Assembly: GCA_002307185.1 (NCBI GenBank)
Contig: DBTT01000012.1
Location: forward strand, 1 to 52,241
DNA from: Bacteroidales bacterium UBA1309
Lineage (GTDB): Bacteria; Bacteroidota; Bacteroidia; Bacteroidales; Dysgonomonadaceae
Direction of reading: 5' to 3'
Length of the DNA: 52,241 nucleotides
Each line of letters starts with the position of its first letter. Positions within the stretch are counted from its first letter, which is position 1. This document shows, one piece after another, positions 33,073 through 41,225 of the stretch. The notes under the pieces were generated by a model. That model was not told where the DNA came from, searched no databases, and saw only the letters and a list, made by a program, of their open reading frames with translations. Position numbers and translations under genes: made by a program.

Positions 33073-33870
33073 TCATTCAATAATTTTCAACTCTCTAAAA
33101 ATGTCCTTCGTTATCTCGTATCGCGCCTGCCCCAACTTGTTAAAGTCATTTGTCTTAAAATTCATGGCATAAAAATAGGGCTTATTGTCTTTCTCAACAT
33201 ATCCCACTAACCACATGATGTAATCAGCATCCGTTAAGATTCCGCCACCTGTTTTGCCGCTTAATTTGTAATTATCGGTTTGCTCTAAAATAATAATATC
33301 TTTAACAATGTCAATCGATTGTCGGGAAATTTTCGGCAATCCGTAATTGTAAAACTTTTTCAAAAAATCAACCTGCTGGTTTGCACTTATGCGAAATGGT
33401 CCGGTTAACCAAAATCGTGTCGGTGGGCCGGTCAAGTTTTTATTCCCATAACCAAAGGAATTGACATAGTCTTGATATTTTTTTATTCCAACCTGCTCCG
33501 CAAAGCCAATGTAGGCCCAAATACAGGAATATTTAATTGCAGTTTTTAAAGTTTGGTCTTGATTCCATAATTTATTAGGCCATTCATGTCCGTCCCACTT
33601 GATTATTTGATTGGTGTCTTTGACGATCCCTTCTTCCAATGCAATCAACGAATTGGGTATCTTAAAAGTTGATGCCGGTATGTACCCGGTATCACACAGG
33701 CCGGGATTGTATTTTATATATTCGTTATCGGCCTGGTTGTATGCTACGAAACATCCGTCAACTCCATACGTGTCAAAGATGGATTTAAAGTTCTTTTCAA
33801 TCACTTTTTGTGAAAATCCTGTTTGTGAAATTAATCCGAATGCTATTGTCAGAAATAGTTGTCTCATCAT
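33073..33870 (-). CDS. Class D (OXA-type) beta-lactamase
   Basis: A protein of 265 residues with a signal peptide (about 1-20). All class D active-site motifs are present: STFK (67-70) with nucleophile Ser67 and carboxylatable Lys70, SCI (115-117) in the SxV position, YGN (141-143), Trp154, and KTG (206-208). It should hydrolyse penicillins; whether it acts on carbapenems cannot be judged. The SCI variant of SxV is unusual. It is AT-rich, stands alone and is convergent with the methyltransferase gene. No BlaI/BlaR regulators are nearby. Two Met codons begin the frame. Confidence 0.92.
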   Translation of the reverse strand: MMRQLFLTIAFGLISQTGFSQKVIEKNFKSIFDTYGVDGCFVAYNQADNEYIKYNPGLCDTGYIPASTFKIPNSLIALEEGIVKDTNQIIKWDGHEWPNKLWNQDQTLKTAIKYSCIWAYIGFAEQVGIKKYQDYVNSFGYGNKNLTGPPTRFWLTGPFRISANQQVDFLKKFYNYGLPKISRQSIDIVKDIIILEQTDNYKLSGKTGGGILTDADYIMWLVGYVEKDNKPYFYAMNFKTNDFNKLGQARYEITKDIFRELKIIE

Positions 33871-33923
33871 GCTTATTTTTTTTGCGATAGTTTATTGAAT
33901 TTTCCAGTGTCTTTTTAGGCTTT

Positions 33924-33940
33924 ATATTCTTATAGAATAT
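33924..33940. promoter_or_regulatory. AT-rich palindrome upstream of the beta-lactamase
   Basis: ATATTCT-TAT-AGAATAT has 7-bp perfect arms and lies 54 nt upstream of the OXA start, between divergent genes. It could be an operator; nothing identifies the protein that would bind it. Confidence 0.25.
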
Positions 33941-34014
33941 TTGTCGTAATTATTGGGTTTGTATAGTTTTGTAATAAAAAGGTCTTTGAGTTTCTTCCGT
34001 TTCTGCATGTTTTA

Positions 34015-34045
34015 TTGCATTGTAGCCTCTTTCCGTTTATATTTG
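34015..34045 (+). promoter_or_regulatory. Bacteroidota-type promoter of the rhomboid gene
   Basis: TTG (34015-34017), 20-nt spacer, TATATTTG (34038-34045) match the consensus. Leader about 28 nt. Confidence 0.6.
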
Positions 34046-34077
34046 CATTACTATTCATCTAAATTGAAATTTGATTC

Positions 34078-34746
34078 ATGCAAAATTATTTTACAAACCT
34101 GCCTTTTCTTGTGATTTTGATAACGTCCGGAGTTAGCCTGATTGCTTTCCAAAATCGGGATTTATTATATCGCCTGCTCTTTCACGAGTCTGCTGTTCTA
34201 GTAAAAAAGGAGTGGTATCGCTTGATATCGCATGCTTTGGTGCATGGAAGTTTGATGCACCTGCTGTTCAATATGATGACTCTCTATTTTTTCGCTCCTG
34301 CCATTGAGGGTGCATTCGGTGCGGCCACTTTTCTAACGATCTATATCGTGTCTATCCTTGCAGGTGGTGTTTTGTCGCTGTTGATCCATCGGAAAGAGCC
34401 TAACTATACGGCTTTGGGGGCATCGGGTGGTGTGGTCGGCATTTTGTTTTCGTCCATTGCGATGAACCCTTTCTCTAAAATATACATTATTCCTTTTCCT
34501 TTCGGAATAGATGCCTGGATATTTGGCGTGTTTTACCTCTCGTTCACCGTGTATTCGATGAAATATATGCCTCAAAGCCAGATTGGGCATGACGCACATC
34601 TTGGTGGAGCCATCGCCGGAGTTCTTTCGATCTTGCTGATAGCACCGGAAATCGTTCTTCAACATGGGCTGTACCTGTTTCTGATGTTGATCCCGATCGT
34701 GGTTGGTGTGGCCCTGATCTACAAGGGAATAATCAAAAACGACTAA
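34078..34746 (+). CDS. Rhomboid-family intramembrane serine protease
   Basis: A protein of 222 residues with about six membrane helices. The catalytic Ser is in GASGG (Ser116) and the catalytic His in HDAHLGG (His174). HLLFNM (61-66) supplies the conserved helix 2 His and Asn that form the oxyanion hole, and EWYRLISHALVHGS is the typical loop 1 region. Rhomboids cleave transmembrane substrates within the membrane; the target here is unknown. The catalytic dyad is intact, so it should be active. It is convergent with the MTH1187-type gene, 25 nt away. Confidence 0.94.
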   Translation: MQNYFTNLPFLVILITSGVSLIAFQNRDLLYRLLFHESAVLVKKEWYRLISHALVHGSLMHLLFNMMTLYFFAPAIEGAFGAATFLTIYIVSILAGGVLSLLIHRKEPNYTALGASGGVVGILFSSIAMNPFSKIYIIPFPFGIDAWIFGVFYLSFTVYSMKYMPQSQIGHDAHLGGAIAGVLSILLIAPEIVLQHGLYLFLMLIPIVVGVALIYKGIIKND

Positions 34747-34771
34747 AAAAGGTTTTATCGATCGATTTTCT

Positions 34772-35062
34772 TCACGATCTAACAGCGGCAATCTTGTGTT
34801 CCATTTGCTTCGTTTGGCCGGGTTTGTTGTCAAACTTTGCCGTGCAATAGATCCGTTCCGAGATAGGTTCGAGAATAGCGTTCGCTTTGGAGATCACGCC
34901 GAGGCATTCGTCCATTGTGTCACATTCCACGACTGTTCCCATCGGGGTCAATTCACTTTGATAGGGTAGGGAGTCGATCATTTCCACCACTTTTTTCACA
35001 TATTGGCTCACATGTGCTCCCTTGTCGGTAGGGAAAATTGCAAATTCTAATATGACTGACAT
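34772..35062 (-). CDS. MTH1187-family thiamine-binding protein
   Basis: A protein of 96 residues of the DUF77/MTH1187/YkoF-like family, with a ferredoxin-like fold that binds thiamine or related compounds. Visible landmarks: FAIFPTDKG near the start, YQSELTPMGTVVE in the centre and ISERIYCTAKFD near the end. Short length and lack of membrane segments fit the cytosolic family. No thiamine genes or TPP riboswitch are next to it, so the link to thiamine rests on the family alone. Confidence 0.88.
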   Translation of the reverse strand: MSVILEFAIFPTDKGAHVSQYVKKVVEMIDSLPYQSELTPMGTVVECDTMDECLGVISKANAILEPISERIYCTAKFDNKPGQTKQMEHKIAAVRS

Positions 35063-35506
35063 AGCTTTTTTGTTTTAGGATTGTTGATCTACAAAGTTAG
35101 CAATTCGTAAGCCAATTCGCCGAATTCGCAAGCGCATATTTCTTTATTTTGAAACAAACCCCGAAGGCAGGGCCAGCAACAGGTGTTGGATAAAAGCTAT
35201 TTTATACCAAATTGGAATCTGCGGTCGGATGGGTGAATGGGCTTTGGGGCTTTGAAATAGATCCTAGAAACCACTCCCAAAACAGATGCCATGCCCACGA
35301 TCTAAAAAAAGCTGCGCTGCTTTTTGAAAAACTACCGTAGGTCTTGGGCAAAACTACCGCAGGTTTTGGACAAAAGCTGCGCAGGTTTTTACGGAAAGCT
35401 CGCTATGTTTCTTCCGCTTGTGGGTTTGTTGTTTAGCAACCTCGACTCGGGATACCGATTGATTTTAAATGTTTGTATCCAGGTTGATATTTTTCGAAGT
35501 GATGAA
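35063..35506. repeat. Gene-free region with ~22-nt tandem repeat and -7 box
   Basis: No credible gene. On the minus strand, TAACTTTG at 35099-35092 is a -7 element for the MTH1187-type gene. At about 35308-35394, four ~22-nt units follow each other: each has (G/A)CT(G/A)C(C/G)G(C/T)(A)GG-like core plus TTTT and a purine-rich A-run (for example ACTACCGTAGGTCTTGGGCA and ACTACCGCAGGTTTTGGACA). The cores are partly palindromic (ACTACCGTAGGT, GCTGCGCAGG). The frame at 35324-35566 spans this array and is not regarded as a gene. Confidence 0.55.
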
Positions 35507-36253
35507 TTAAATTTTACGAGTAGCGCCTTTCAAACTGGTAAGAATCTCCTGCCATTTCAGAAATAGATCTTCCATCGATGGCAACACGATGTCTGCACCG
35601 GCATTATAAAGCACCTGTTCGTCAATGGGGCCGGTATTGATCGCGATGCAGAAGACTCCTGCATCTGCCGCCGATTGAACACCCATTGGCGCATTTTCAA
35701 TCACAACCGCTTGGTTGGTGTCTAGTTTTCCTCCTCTAATTAACCCCTTAAGGTAAGGTTCGGGATTTGGCTTGCCATTTTTCACATCGAATGCCGTCAC
35801 CATTTTTTCGCGAACAAAAATTCCAGGAAAATTCTCTTCTAGTTTTCCTAATAGGGAGTGCTGGCCCGATCCGGTTACAAGTATGGTGTCCAGCCCATCG
35901 GCTTTGACCTGATTGAGCATTTCGCGGGCAAAGGGAATTGTTTCGCCTTGGTTGTACTGGGTAAACAGTTCTGTTTTCCGTGCATAAATCACTTTGATTT
36001 CCTCTTCTGTGGCATCTCGCCCAAATTCGCGTTGGGTGAGCAGGTTGATAGTGCTGCCTCCAGTGCGTCCTTCGTGGATGAAAAATTCTTCGTAGATGCA
36101 GTGGTAGCCAAATTCGGTCATTGTTTGAACCCACGATTTGCAGTGGGAGGGCATTGAGTTGTAGAGAACACCGTCCATGTCGAATAGGACAGCCTGAATA
36201 TCGAATCTTGTGTATCCCGTGAGGGTTAAATAAGCATGAAATGGATCAGTCAT
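35507..36253 (-). CDS. HAD-superfamily phosphatase (beta-phosphoglucomutase-like)
   Basis: A protein of 248 residues. HAD motif I is DMDGVLYNS, with the nucleophile and acid Asp; motif II is TGSG; motif III is the Lys in NGKPNPEPY; motif IV is ENAPMGVQSAADAG. A helical C1 cap lies between motifs I and II (about 40-110). The group includes beta-phosphoglucomutases and sugar-phosphate phosphatases; the substrate is not readable. It stands alone with a good promoter just upstream. Confidence 0.9.
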   Translation of the reverse strand: MTDPFHAYLTLTGYTRFDIQAVLFDMDGVLYNSMPSHCKSWVQTMTEFGYHCIYEEFFIHEGRTGGSTINLLTQREFGRDATEEEIKVIYARKTELFTQYNQGETIPFAREMLNQVKADGLDTILVTGSGQHSLLGKLEENFPGIFVREKMVTAFDVKNGKPNPEPYLKGLIRGGKLDTNQAVVIENAPMGVQSAADAGVFCIAINTGPIDEQVLYNAGADIVLPSMEDLFLKWQEILTSLKGATRKI

Positions 36254-36276
36254 TGTATTTCCTTATGAATATGTTG

Positions 36277-36309
36277 CAAAGATACGAAGATTTGTGCGGT
36301 CGGGACAAA
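36277..36309 (-). promoter_or_regulatory. Bacteroidota-type promoter of the HAD phosphatase gene
   Basis: On the minus strand TTTG (36309-36306), 21-nt spacer, TATCTTTG (36284-36277). Leader about 19 nt. Confidence 0.65.
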
Positions 36310-36396
36310 TCAATTCCCATCTATAGAAGGCAAATAAGTGAAAAATCAACCTTATTTTAGTCTGATTTCCGCGGTCTCTTTTTGAGTTTTTATCAT

Positions 36397-36404
36397 TATA
36401 TTTG
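36397..36404 (+). promoter_or_regulatory. Putative -7 element of the GNAT gene
   Basis: TATATTTG fits TAnnTTTG, about 72 nt of leader before the ATG at 36480. The -33 region lacks a properly spaced TTG. Confidence 0.4.
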
Positions 36405-36479
36405 CTTTGCGTAACTTAAAACAAACGAAATAGTGTGAGATGAAGATTGGATAATTATGCACCAAACACCTAAATAATT

Positions 36480-36920
36480 ATGAACATTATTATTCGCCGG
36501 GCGACAGATAAAGACTTGGATGATCTATATGATATGATTTGTGAATTCGCCCAATTTGTAAAGAAGGCCGACAAAGTGACAATCACGAAGCACGAGTTGC
36601 TGGAAGAGCAAAAACTTTTTGTGTGCTTTTTGGCGGAAATAGAACAAAAAGAACTGGCGGGATACATTTTCTTTTTTCCCACTTTCCATACTTGGACTGG
36701 AAAAGCCATCTTTTTGGATGATTTGTATGTCAGGGATGATTATCGTCGCCTTGGGATTGGCACGAGGTTGATCAATTCGGCGATTGACTATGCAAAAGAA
36801 ACCGGTTGCACAAAAGTTCGCTGGCAAGTATATGATTGGAACAAAGACGCCATTGCCATGTATGAAAAAATAGGTGCGAGGGTAGGGGACAACAATTTGA
36901 ATTGCGAACTGGATATTTGA
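36480..36920 (+). CDS. GNAT-family N-acetyltransferase (diamine acetyltransferase-like)
   Basis: A protein of 146 residues with a full GNAT fold. The acetyl-CoA pyrophosphate loop is RRLGIGTRL (motif A R-x-x-G-x-G), preceded by LDDLYVRDDY. The order FFFPTFHTWTGKAIFLDDLYV and the later WQVYDWNKDAIAMYEKIGA resemble spermidine/diamine acetyltransferases, so a polyamine or other small amine substrate is possible but unproven. It stands alone, convergent with ppnP across a repeat element. Confidence 0.88.
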   Translation: MNIIIRRATDKDLDDLYDMICEFAQFVKKADKVTITKHELLEEQKLFVCFLAEIEQKELAGYIFFFPTFHTWTGKAIFLDDLYVRDDYRRLGIGTRLINSAIDYAKETGCTKVRWQVYDWNKDAIAMYEKIGARVGDNNLNCELDI

Positions 36921-36941
36921 GTTCATCTCCAAAAAGATTAC

Positions 36942-37044
36942 AACGCAAATTGCGCAAATCCGTATAATTCTTTTTTGCCTTTTAACGAGATAGTTAAATT
37001 GCTCTTATTTGTTTGGCAAACGAGAGGTTAGCGTAATTTGCGTT
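36942..37044. repeat. 103-nt inverted-repeat element (REP/MITE-like)
   Basis: AACGCAAATTGCGCAAA (36942-36958) and TTAGCGTAATTTGCGTT (37028-37044) are inverted, matching at 15 of 17 positions. A nested hairpin, TTTAAC (36981-36986) with GTTAAA (36993-36998), lies inside. The element fills the gap between the convergent GNAT and ppnP genes and could act as a two-way terminator. TTTGCG/ACGCAAA elements of this kind are dispersed in many Bacteroidota genomes (from memory). Confidence 0.6.
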
Positions 37045-37092
37045 CTTTCGAGGCCACTTCCTTCATTGAAGGAGCAAGCGTCAGGCACCACT

Positions 37093-37374
37093 TTATTTAT
37101 ACAAGCAAAGATAGGGAGTATCCTCGTCGCATTTCACTTTGAACTTCACCCCTTTCTCCACCACAAAGCTTTCAAATTTCTTATACGTTTTCCATTCCGA
37201 TTCGCCGGGTTGCTGGATACTTAATGCTCCCGATATGACGGTCATTACTTCCACCGTGGAAGTTCCAAATTCGTATTCTCCCGCAGCCATTACGCCAACC
37301 GTGGCTGTTCCTTCAGCCGATTCCAATCCGATGGATACAACTTTTCCATCGAAGTATTCATTTGTTTTGAACAT
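37093..37374 (-). CDS. ppnP: Pyrimidine/purine nucleoside phosphorylase PpnP
   Basis: A protein of 93 residues of the DUF1255/YaiE family, now known as PpnP, a small cupin that phosphorolyses several nucleosides. The single cupin barrel is evident: YFDGKVVSIG, TVGVMAAGEYEFGT, EVMTVISGALSI, then the late FKVKCDEDTPYLCLY. Length matches E. coli YaiE (94). On the minus strand, 169 nt after putA, with an inverted repeat between them. Confidence 0.95.
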   Translation of the reverse strand: MFKTNEYFDGKVVSIGLESAEGTATVGVMAAGEYEFGTSTVEVMTVISGALSIQQPGESEWKTYKKFESFVVEKGVKFKVKCDEDTPYLCLYK

Positions 37375-37462
37375 AAAATATCCCTTATTTGTAGGTAAAA
37401 TGATAATTAAACCAAGCTCAAGGCCCGTTCAGCCGGCAAAGTTAATAAATTTGAGTTTACTG

Positions 37463-37527
37463 AATTCCAACTTCAACCAAATCATTGCAACAAATTGCAG
37501 TTTTTGAAATGGACAGAAGTTGGAATT
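37463..37527. repeat. 12-bp perfect inverted repeat between putA and ppnP
   Basis: AATTCCAACTTC (37463-37474) and GAAGTTGGAATT (37516-37527) are exact inverted copies around a 41-nt loop that itself contains ATTGCAACAAATTGCA. It begins 17 nt past the putA stop. It may serve as a transcript end or be a small mobile-element remnant; no T-run follows on the minus strand. Confidence 0.5.
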
Positions 37528-37543
37528 GAAATTGTAGCTGAGC

Positions 37544-40500
37544 TTATACCTCTTGCGTTATGCTTCCATAGCGGTGATATTCATACGAAATGCTTTGTTC
37601 TTTGAGGTAATGCAACAATTCCACACGTCCTTCGGGCAATGGCGCTTGGTGCGCAATGTATTGCCCGTTCTTTGCCGCAGTTTCATAGAAAGCGTCGGAT
37701 AGACCTGCGGTGAGTGTCCGGATACGGTTGTATTTCTTCACACCGGTCAAGAATTGGCTTTCGCTCTCGACTACCACTGGATAGCTTGCCGCAAGCGCAT
37801 CTTTCACTTTTGCAAATTTGGAGTCATTTGCATCGATACTGATCGTCAAACCAGCCTTGGCCACTTTGGCGGCAGCGATCACCAGCAAAAGATCCAAAAC
37901 GGCATCGTTGGCATGAATGCGCAACGCCATGTTTTGGATAGGCAAATAGCGGAAGGTGTTCTTTTCTCCATAAATATGTTGCGTGTCGTATTCTGCGGCA
38001 AATTCTTTCAACCAGCTTGCCCGATAATTTTCTATAGCTCGTTGGAAACAAATATTCTCCTGTTCGCCAAGCAATGCCGATAGCGTCGGGAAATGTGTGG
38101 TGGCCGTTTTCAAAATGGGTGTTTGTGGCTTCTGCTCGAATTTAACAAAGCAGGAAACATAGTTAGGCCCTCCGGCTTTGATGCCACCGCCAAATGCCGA
38201 AAGCTTCATCCCGCCAAAAGGCTGGCGGTTGACAATGGCGCCGGTGATGCCCCGGTTGATGTAGAGGTTGCCCGCTTCGATGCTGTTTTTCCAAGTTTCA
38301 ATCTCACTTTCGTCAAGCGATTGCAATCCTGACGTGAGTCCGTAATCGCCGCTGTTGACTAATTTGATACCTTCCACCAAGTCGTCGATGCGAACTACGG
38401 ATAGGACAGGGGCGAAAAGTTCGGTTTGGAAAGTGAAGCTGCCTGGTTTCACACCCCATTTCACGGATGGGCGCAGGATGTATTTGTTGGCATCCACATA
38501 CTCCGGTTTCACAAGCCACGATTCGCCTTCTTCCAAGTGTTGGATCGCTTGTTCGAGCTTGTCGTTTTGGTTCGTGATCATGGGTCCGACGGTGGATGCG
38601 CCGTCCCATTGGCTTCCCGTTTGGATGCTGCTGACGGCATCAACGAGTTTTGATTTGAAATCAGGGTCGTCATACACTTCTTTGTCGAGCAAGAGCAAGG
38701 AGCAAGCCGAACATTTTTGTCCCGCATTGCTGAAAGCTGATGTCACCACATTTTGGATGGTGTGGTCGCGGTCGCCGCTGGCAGTGAGGATCATTGCATT
38801 TTTCCCACCTGTTTCTGCAGCTAAAGGGCATTTTGGGTTGGCCTTCAGCAGCTGGAAAGCCGTGTCGGTGCCACCTGTCAGGATGATATGCTTTATCAAA
38901 GGGTTTTTTGTCAGGTAATTGACCGGTTCACGGCCATCGGCACAAAGCAGTTGCAAAGCATCTTTGGGAACGCCCGCTTCCCAGAAACATTGGGCAAATT
39001 CCCGCGCTACCGGATAGGCAGAAGTGGCAGGCTTCAAGATAACCGAGTTGCCTCCGGCTAAAGCTGCTGCCACGCCACCCACGGGAATTGCAAGTGGGAA
39101 ATTCCAAGGTGGGATAACAAGAATAATTCCCTTGGGAGAAATTGTCACATTCTCCAAATCTTCGAAGGTTTTCATCGAAATAGGGTAGTAGCGGCAAAAA
39201 TCCACCGCTTCCGACACTTCCACGTCCCCTTCATAGAATGTTTTTCCGGTGATGGCACTCATGCAACCGATCAGGTCGCCTCGTTTGGTGGATAGGTTGT
39301 CGGCCACCTTGTGCAAAATCTGATTGCGATGAGCCAAGGACTTTTTGCGCCATCCCGAAGCATCTTCATCTGCAATCCGGAGCATTTCTTCCACCTCTGG
39401 CAAGCCGGTAAGGCCCACTTTGCACACGCACACTTTTTCTTCCTGACCGTGGTCGAAATATTCGAGCTGTTTTTCGCCTTTTATTGTTTTTTCTCCTACC
39501 TGTACGGGTATTTCATAAAGCGCATCGGTGGGTGATTTTTTCCATTTTTCACGAATTCCGTCTGCCCATTTGCGGTTGGCTGGCAGGTCGAAATCGGTGT
39601 CCGGTTCGTTCTTGAATGCCTCTAAATCTGTGGTTGGAACAATGGGTTGTGTCCTGTCTTGATGGCGTTTAGGTGACGTGCTTATCGTATCTTTCAGGGC
39701 ATAAGCATCCAAAAATTGTTGCTTTAGAAAATTCCATTGTCCGCTTCCCACTTTTAAATTGAAGGAATAGCTGAGAAAATTTTCCTTGCCCGTGTTTTCG
39801 TCCAGACGGCGCACCAAATAAGAAACCGCATTCAAGAAATGTTCGTCTTTCACCACCGGCGTGTAGAGAATAATCTGTTTGTCGAGGCTCCGCATCACCC
39901 GTGGCAGGTGGTTGGCCATCCCTTCGAGCATCTCGAAAGTCACAGAATCTTCCACGCCGTTTTGTTTGCTCAGCAAATAAGCATAACCGATGCTGAAAAA
40001 ATTGTGCGAAGCCACTCCCAGATGCAAGGCCTTCGCATTTTCGGGCAGCATGGCCTTGTCGAGAATATGTAAGTAGTTGGCATCCACTTCGAGTTTGCTG
40101 CTATGAACAGGGTTGTCCCACCCCTTTAGCGAAGACACGATGCTCTCCATTTGCAAGTTAGCTCCTTTCACAAGCCTCATTTTCAAAGGTGATCCGCCTT
40201 CTGCCAGCCGTTTCTTCGCAAATTCGAGTAATTCGTCCTGAAAGTTGGAAGCATCGGGCAAATAAGCCTGCACCACGATTCCGGCTTCCAGATTCTTGAA
40301 TTGCGGCATGGAAAGGACTGTTTTGAATACATCCAAGGTCAATTCCGTGTCCTTGTATTCCTCCATGTCCATGTTTATGAACTTGGGCCGCGACACGCCC
40401 TTATCGTCCACATATGGATAATCGATAGCTTGCTGGTAAAGATTCGCCATCAATTCGCATAAGTCTTTTTTGTTTTGGGCGTAATTTAAGGCATTGATCT

Positions 40501-41053
40501 TTGCGTAAATTCCTGATATCTTGATGGAAATATAATTTATGTTTGGATAGGTGAGGGCTTCCAGGTAATGCTGGTAGCGATGTTTCGCCTCGCCGTCGCC
40601 CAACACCACTTCACCCAGCAGGTTGACATTCTGCCCGATTTTTTGAGCTTTTCGTTCTGTGAGGTGCTCGTTCAGGGCAGTTGCTTCTTCGTCGATAATC
40701 ACTTTGGATGTTTCTGAACGGAGTCGTTTTTTGAAAATTGGCATCGCAATGAAATCAAATTGATAGCCGAAAGCTGTGAACAATTTGAGCAACAAGCGGT
40801 CGGATGCACCAAAAAATTCCGGGACGCCGTATCGTTCCAGAAGTATTTTCATCCGCTTCGATAGCTTTCGGTTATTTCTAATTTGTGACGATTCGTCCAA
40901 CATTTTAGACAACAGCAACTTATCGTTGCTGTTTTGTACCATGACGGCATATTTTTTTTGTTCTTTGAGCTCAAGGGGCGTAAGTTCTTTTTCAGCCTTT
41001 TCTAAAAAGGATTTTGCAAAATCAATGACCTCCGAGGCAGCTAATTTTCCCAT
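37544..41053 (-). CDS. putA: Bifunctional proline dehydrogenase / L-glutamate-5-semialdehyde dehydrogenase
   Basis: A protein of 1169 residues that oxidises proline to glutamate in two steps. The N-terminal FAD-dependent proline dehydrogenase barrel covers about 100-450, with VVLGDGEAKHRY, RLVKGANLQ (292-301), NHLPRVMRSL and YLVRRLDEN (412-420). The aldehyde dehydrogenase domain covers about 540-1040, with VIPPWNFP (646-653), the general base Glu747 in AAETGG and catalytic Cys781 in NAGQKCSA. No N-terminal ribbon-helix-helix repressor domain is present, so it is a non-autoregulatory PutA. The C-terminal ~130 residues are an additional domain. Confidence 0.95.
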   Translation of the reverse strand: MGKLAASEVIDFAKSFLEKAEKELTPLELKEQKKYAVMVQNSNDKLLLSKMLDESSQIRNNRKLSKRMKILLERYGVPEFFGASDRLLLKLFTAFGYQFDFIAMPIFKKRLRSETSKVIIDEEATALNEHLTERKAQKIGQNVNLLGEVVLGDGEAKHRYQHYLEALTYPNINYISIKISGIYAKINALNYAQNKKDLCELMANLYQQAIDYPYVDDKGVSRPKFINMDMEEYKDTELTLDVFKTVLSMPQFKNLEAGIVVQAYLPDASNFQDELLEFAKKRLAEGGSPLKMRLVKGANLQMESIVSSLKGWDNPVHSSKLEVDANYLHILDKAMLPENAKALHLGVASHNFFSIGYAYLLSKQNGVEDSVTFEMLEGMANHLPRVMRSLDKQIILYTPVVKDEHFLNAVSYLVRRLDENTGKENFLSYSFNLKVGSGQWNFLKQQFLDAYALKDTISTSPKRHQDRTQPIVPTTDLEAFKNEPDTDFDLPANRKWADGIREKWKKSPTDALYEIPVQVGEKTIKGEKQLEYFDHGQEEKVCVCKVGLTGLPEVEEMLRIADEDASGWRKKSLAHRNQILHKVADNLSTKRGDLIGCMSAITGKTFYEGDVEVSEAVDFCRYYPISMKTFEDLENVTISPKGIILVIPPWNFPLAIPVGGVAAALAGGNSVILKPATSAYPVAREFAQCFWEAGVPKDALQLLCADGREPVNYLTKNPLIKHIILTGGTDTAFQLLKANPKCPLAAETGGKNAMILTASGDRDHTIQNVVTSAFSNAGQKCSACSLLLLDKEVYDDPDFKSKLVDAVSSIQTGSQWDGASTVGPMITNQNDKLEQAIQHLEEGESWLVKPEYVDANKYILRPSVKWGVKPGSFTFQTELFAPVLSVVRIDDLVEGIKLVNSGDYGLTSGLQSLDESEIETWKNSIEAGNLYINRGITGAIVNRQPFGGMKLSAFGGGIKAGGPNYVSCFVKFEQKPQTPILKTATTHFPTLSALLGEQENICFQRAIENYRASWLKEFAAEYDTQHIYGEKNTFRYLPIQNMALRIHANDAVLDLLLVIAAAKVAKAGLTISIDANDSKFAKVKDALAASYPVVVESESQFLTGVKKYNRIRTLTAGLSDAFYETAAKNGQYIAHQAPLPEGRVELLHYLKEQSISYEYHRYGSITQEV

Positions 41054-41225
41054 AACCTAAGATTTATTATTCTATATTTGTTTAAATCACAGCTAAAATA
41101 CGAAAAAACAAACAACCAAAGAGTCGAATGAATATTTTTGTGTATTTTTATGCATTCAGAATGGGCAAATCATAAAAAAAGGGACTTTTGCAAGCCCCCT
41201 TCAACACCTAAAATCAATAAACCTT

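Noticed and set aside
34772..35099. TPP riboswitch for the thiamine-binding protein
   Set aside because: The leader is only about 25 nt after the -7 box and shows no THI-box sequence.
35324..35566. 80-residue open frame
   Set aside because: It covers the ~22-nt tandem array and overlaps the end of the HAD gene; its composition follows the repeat.
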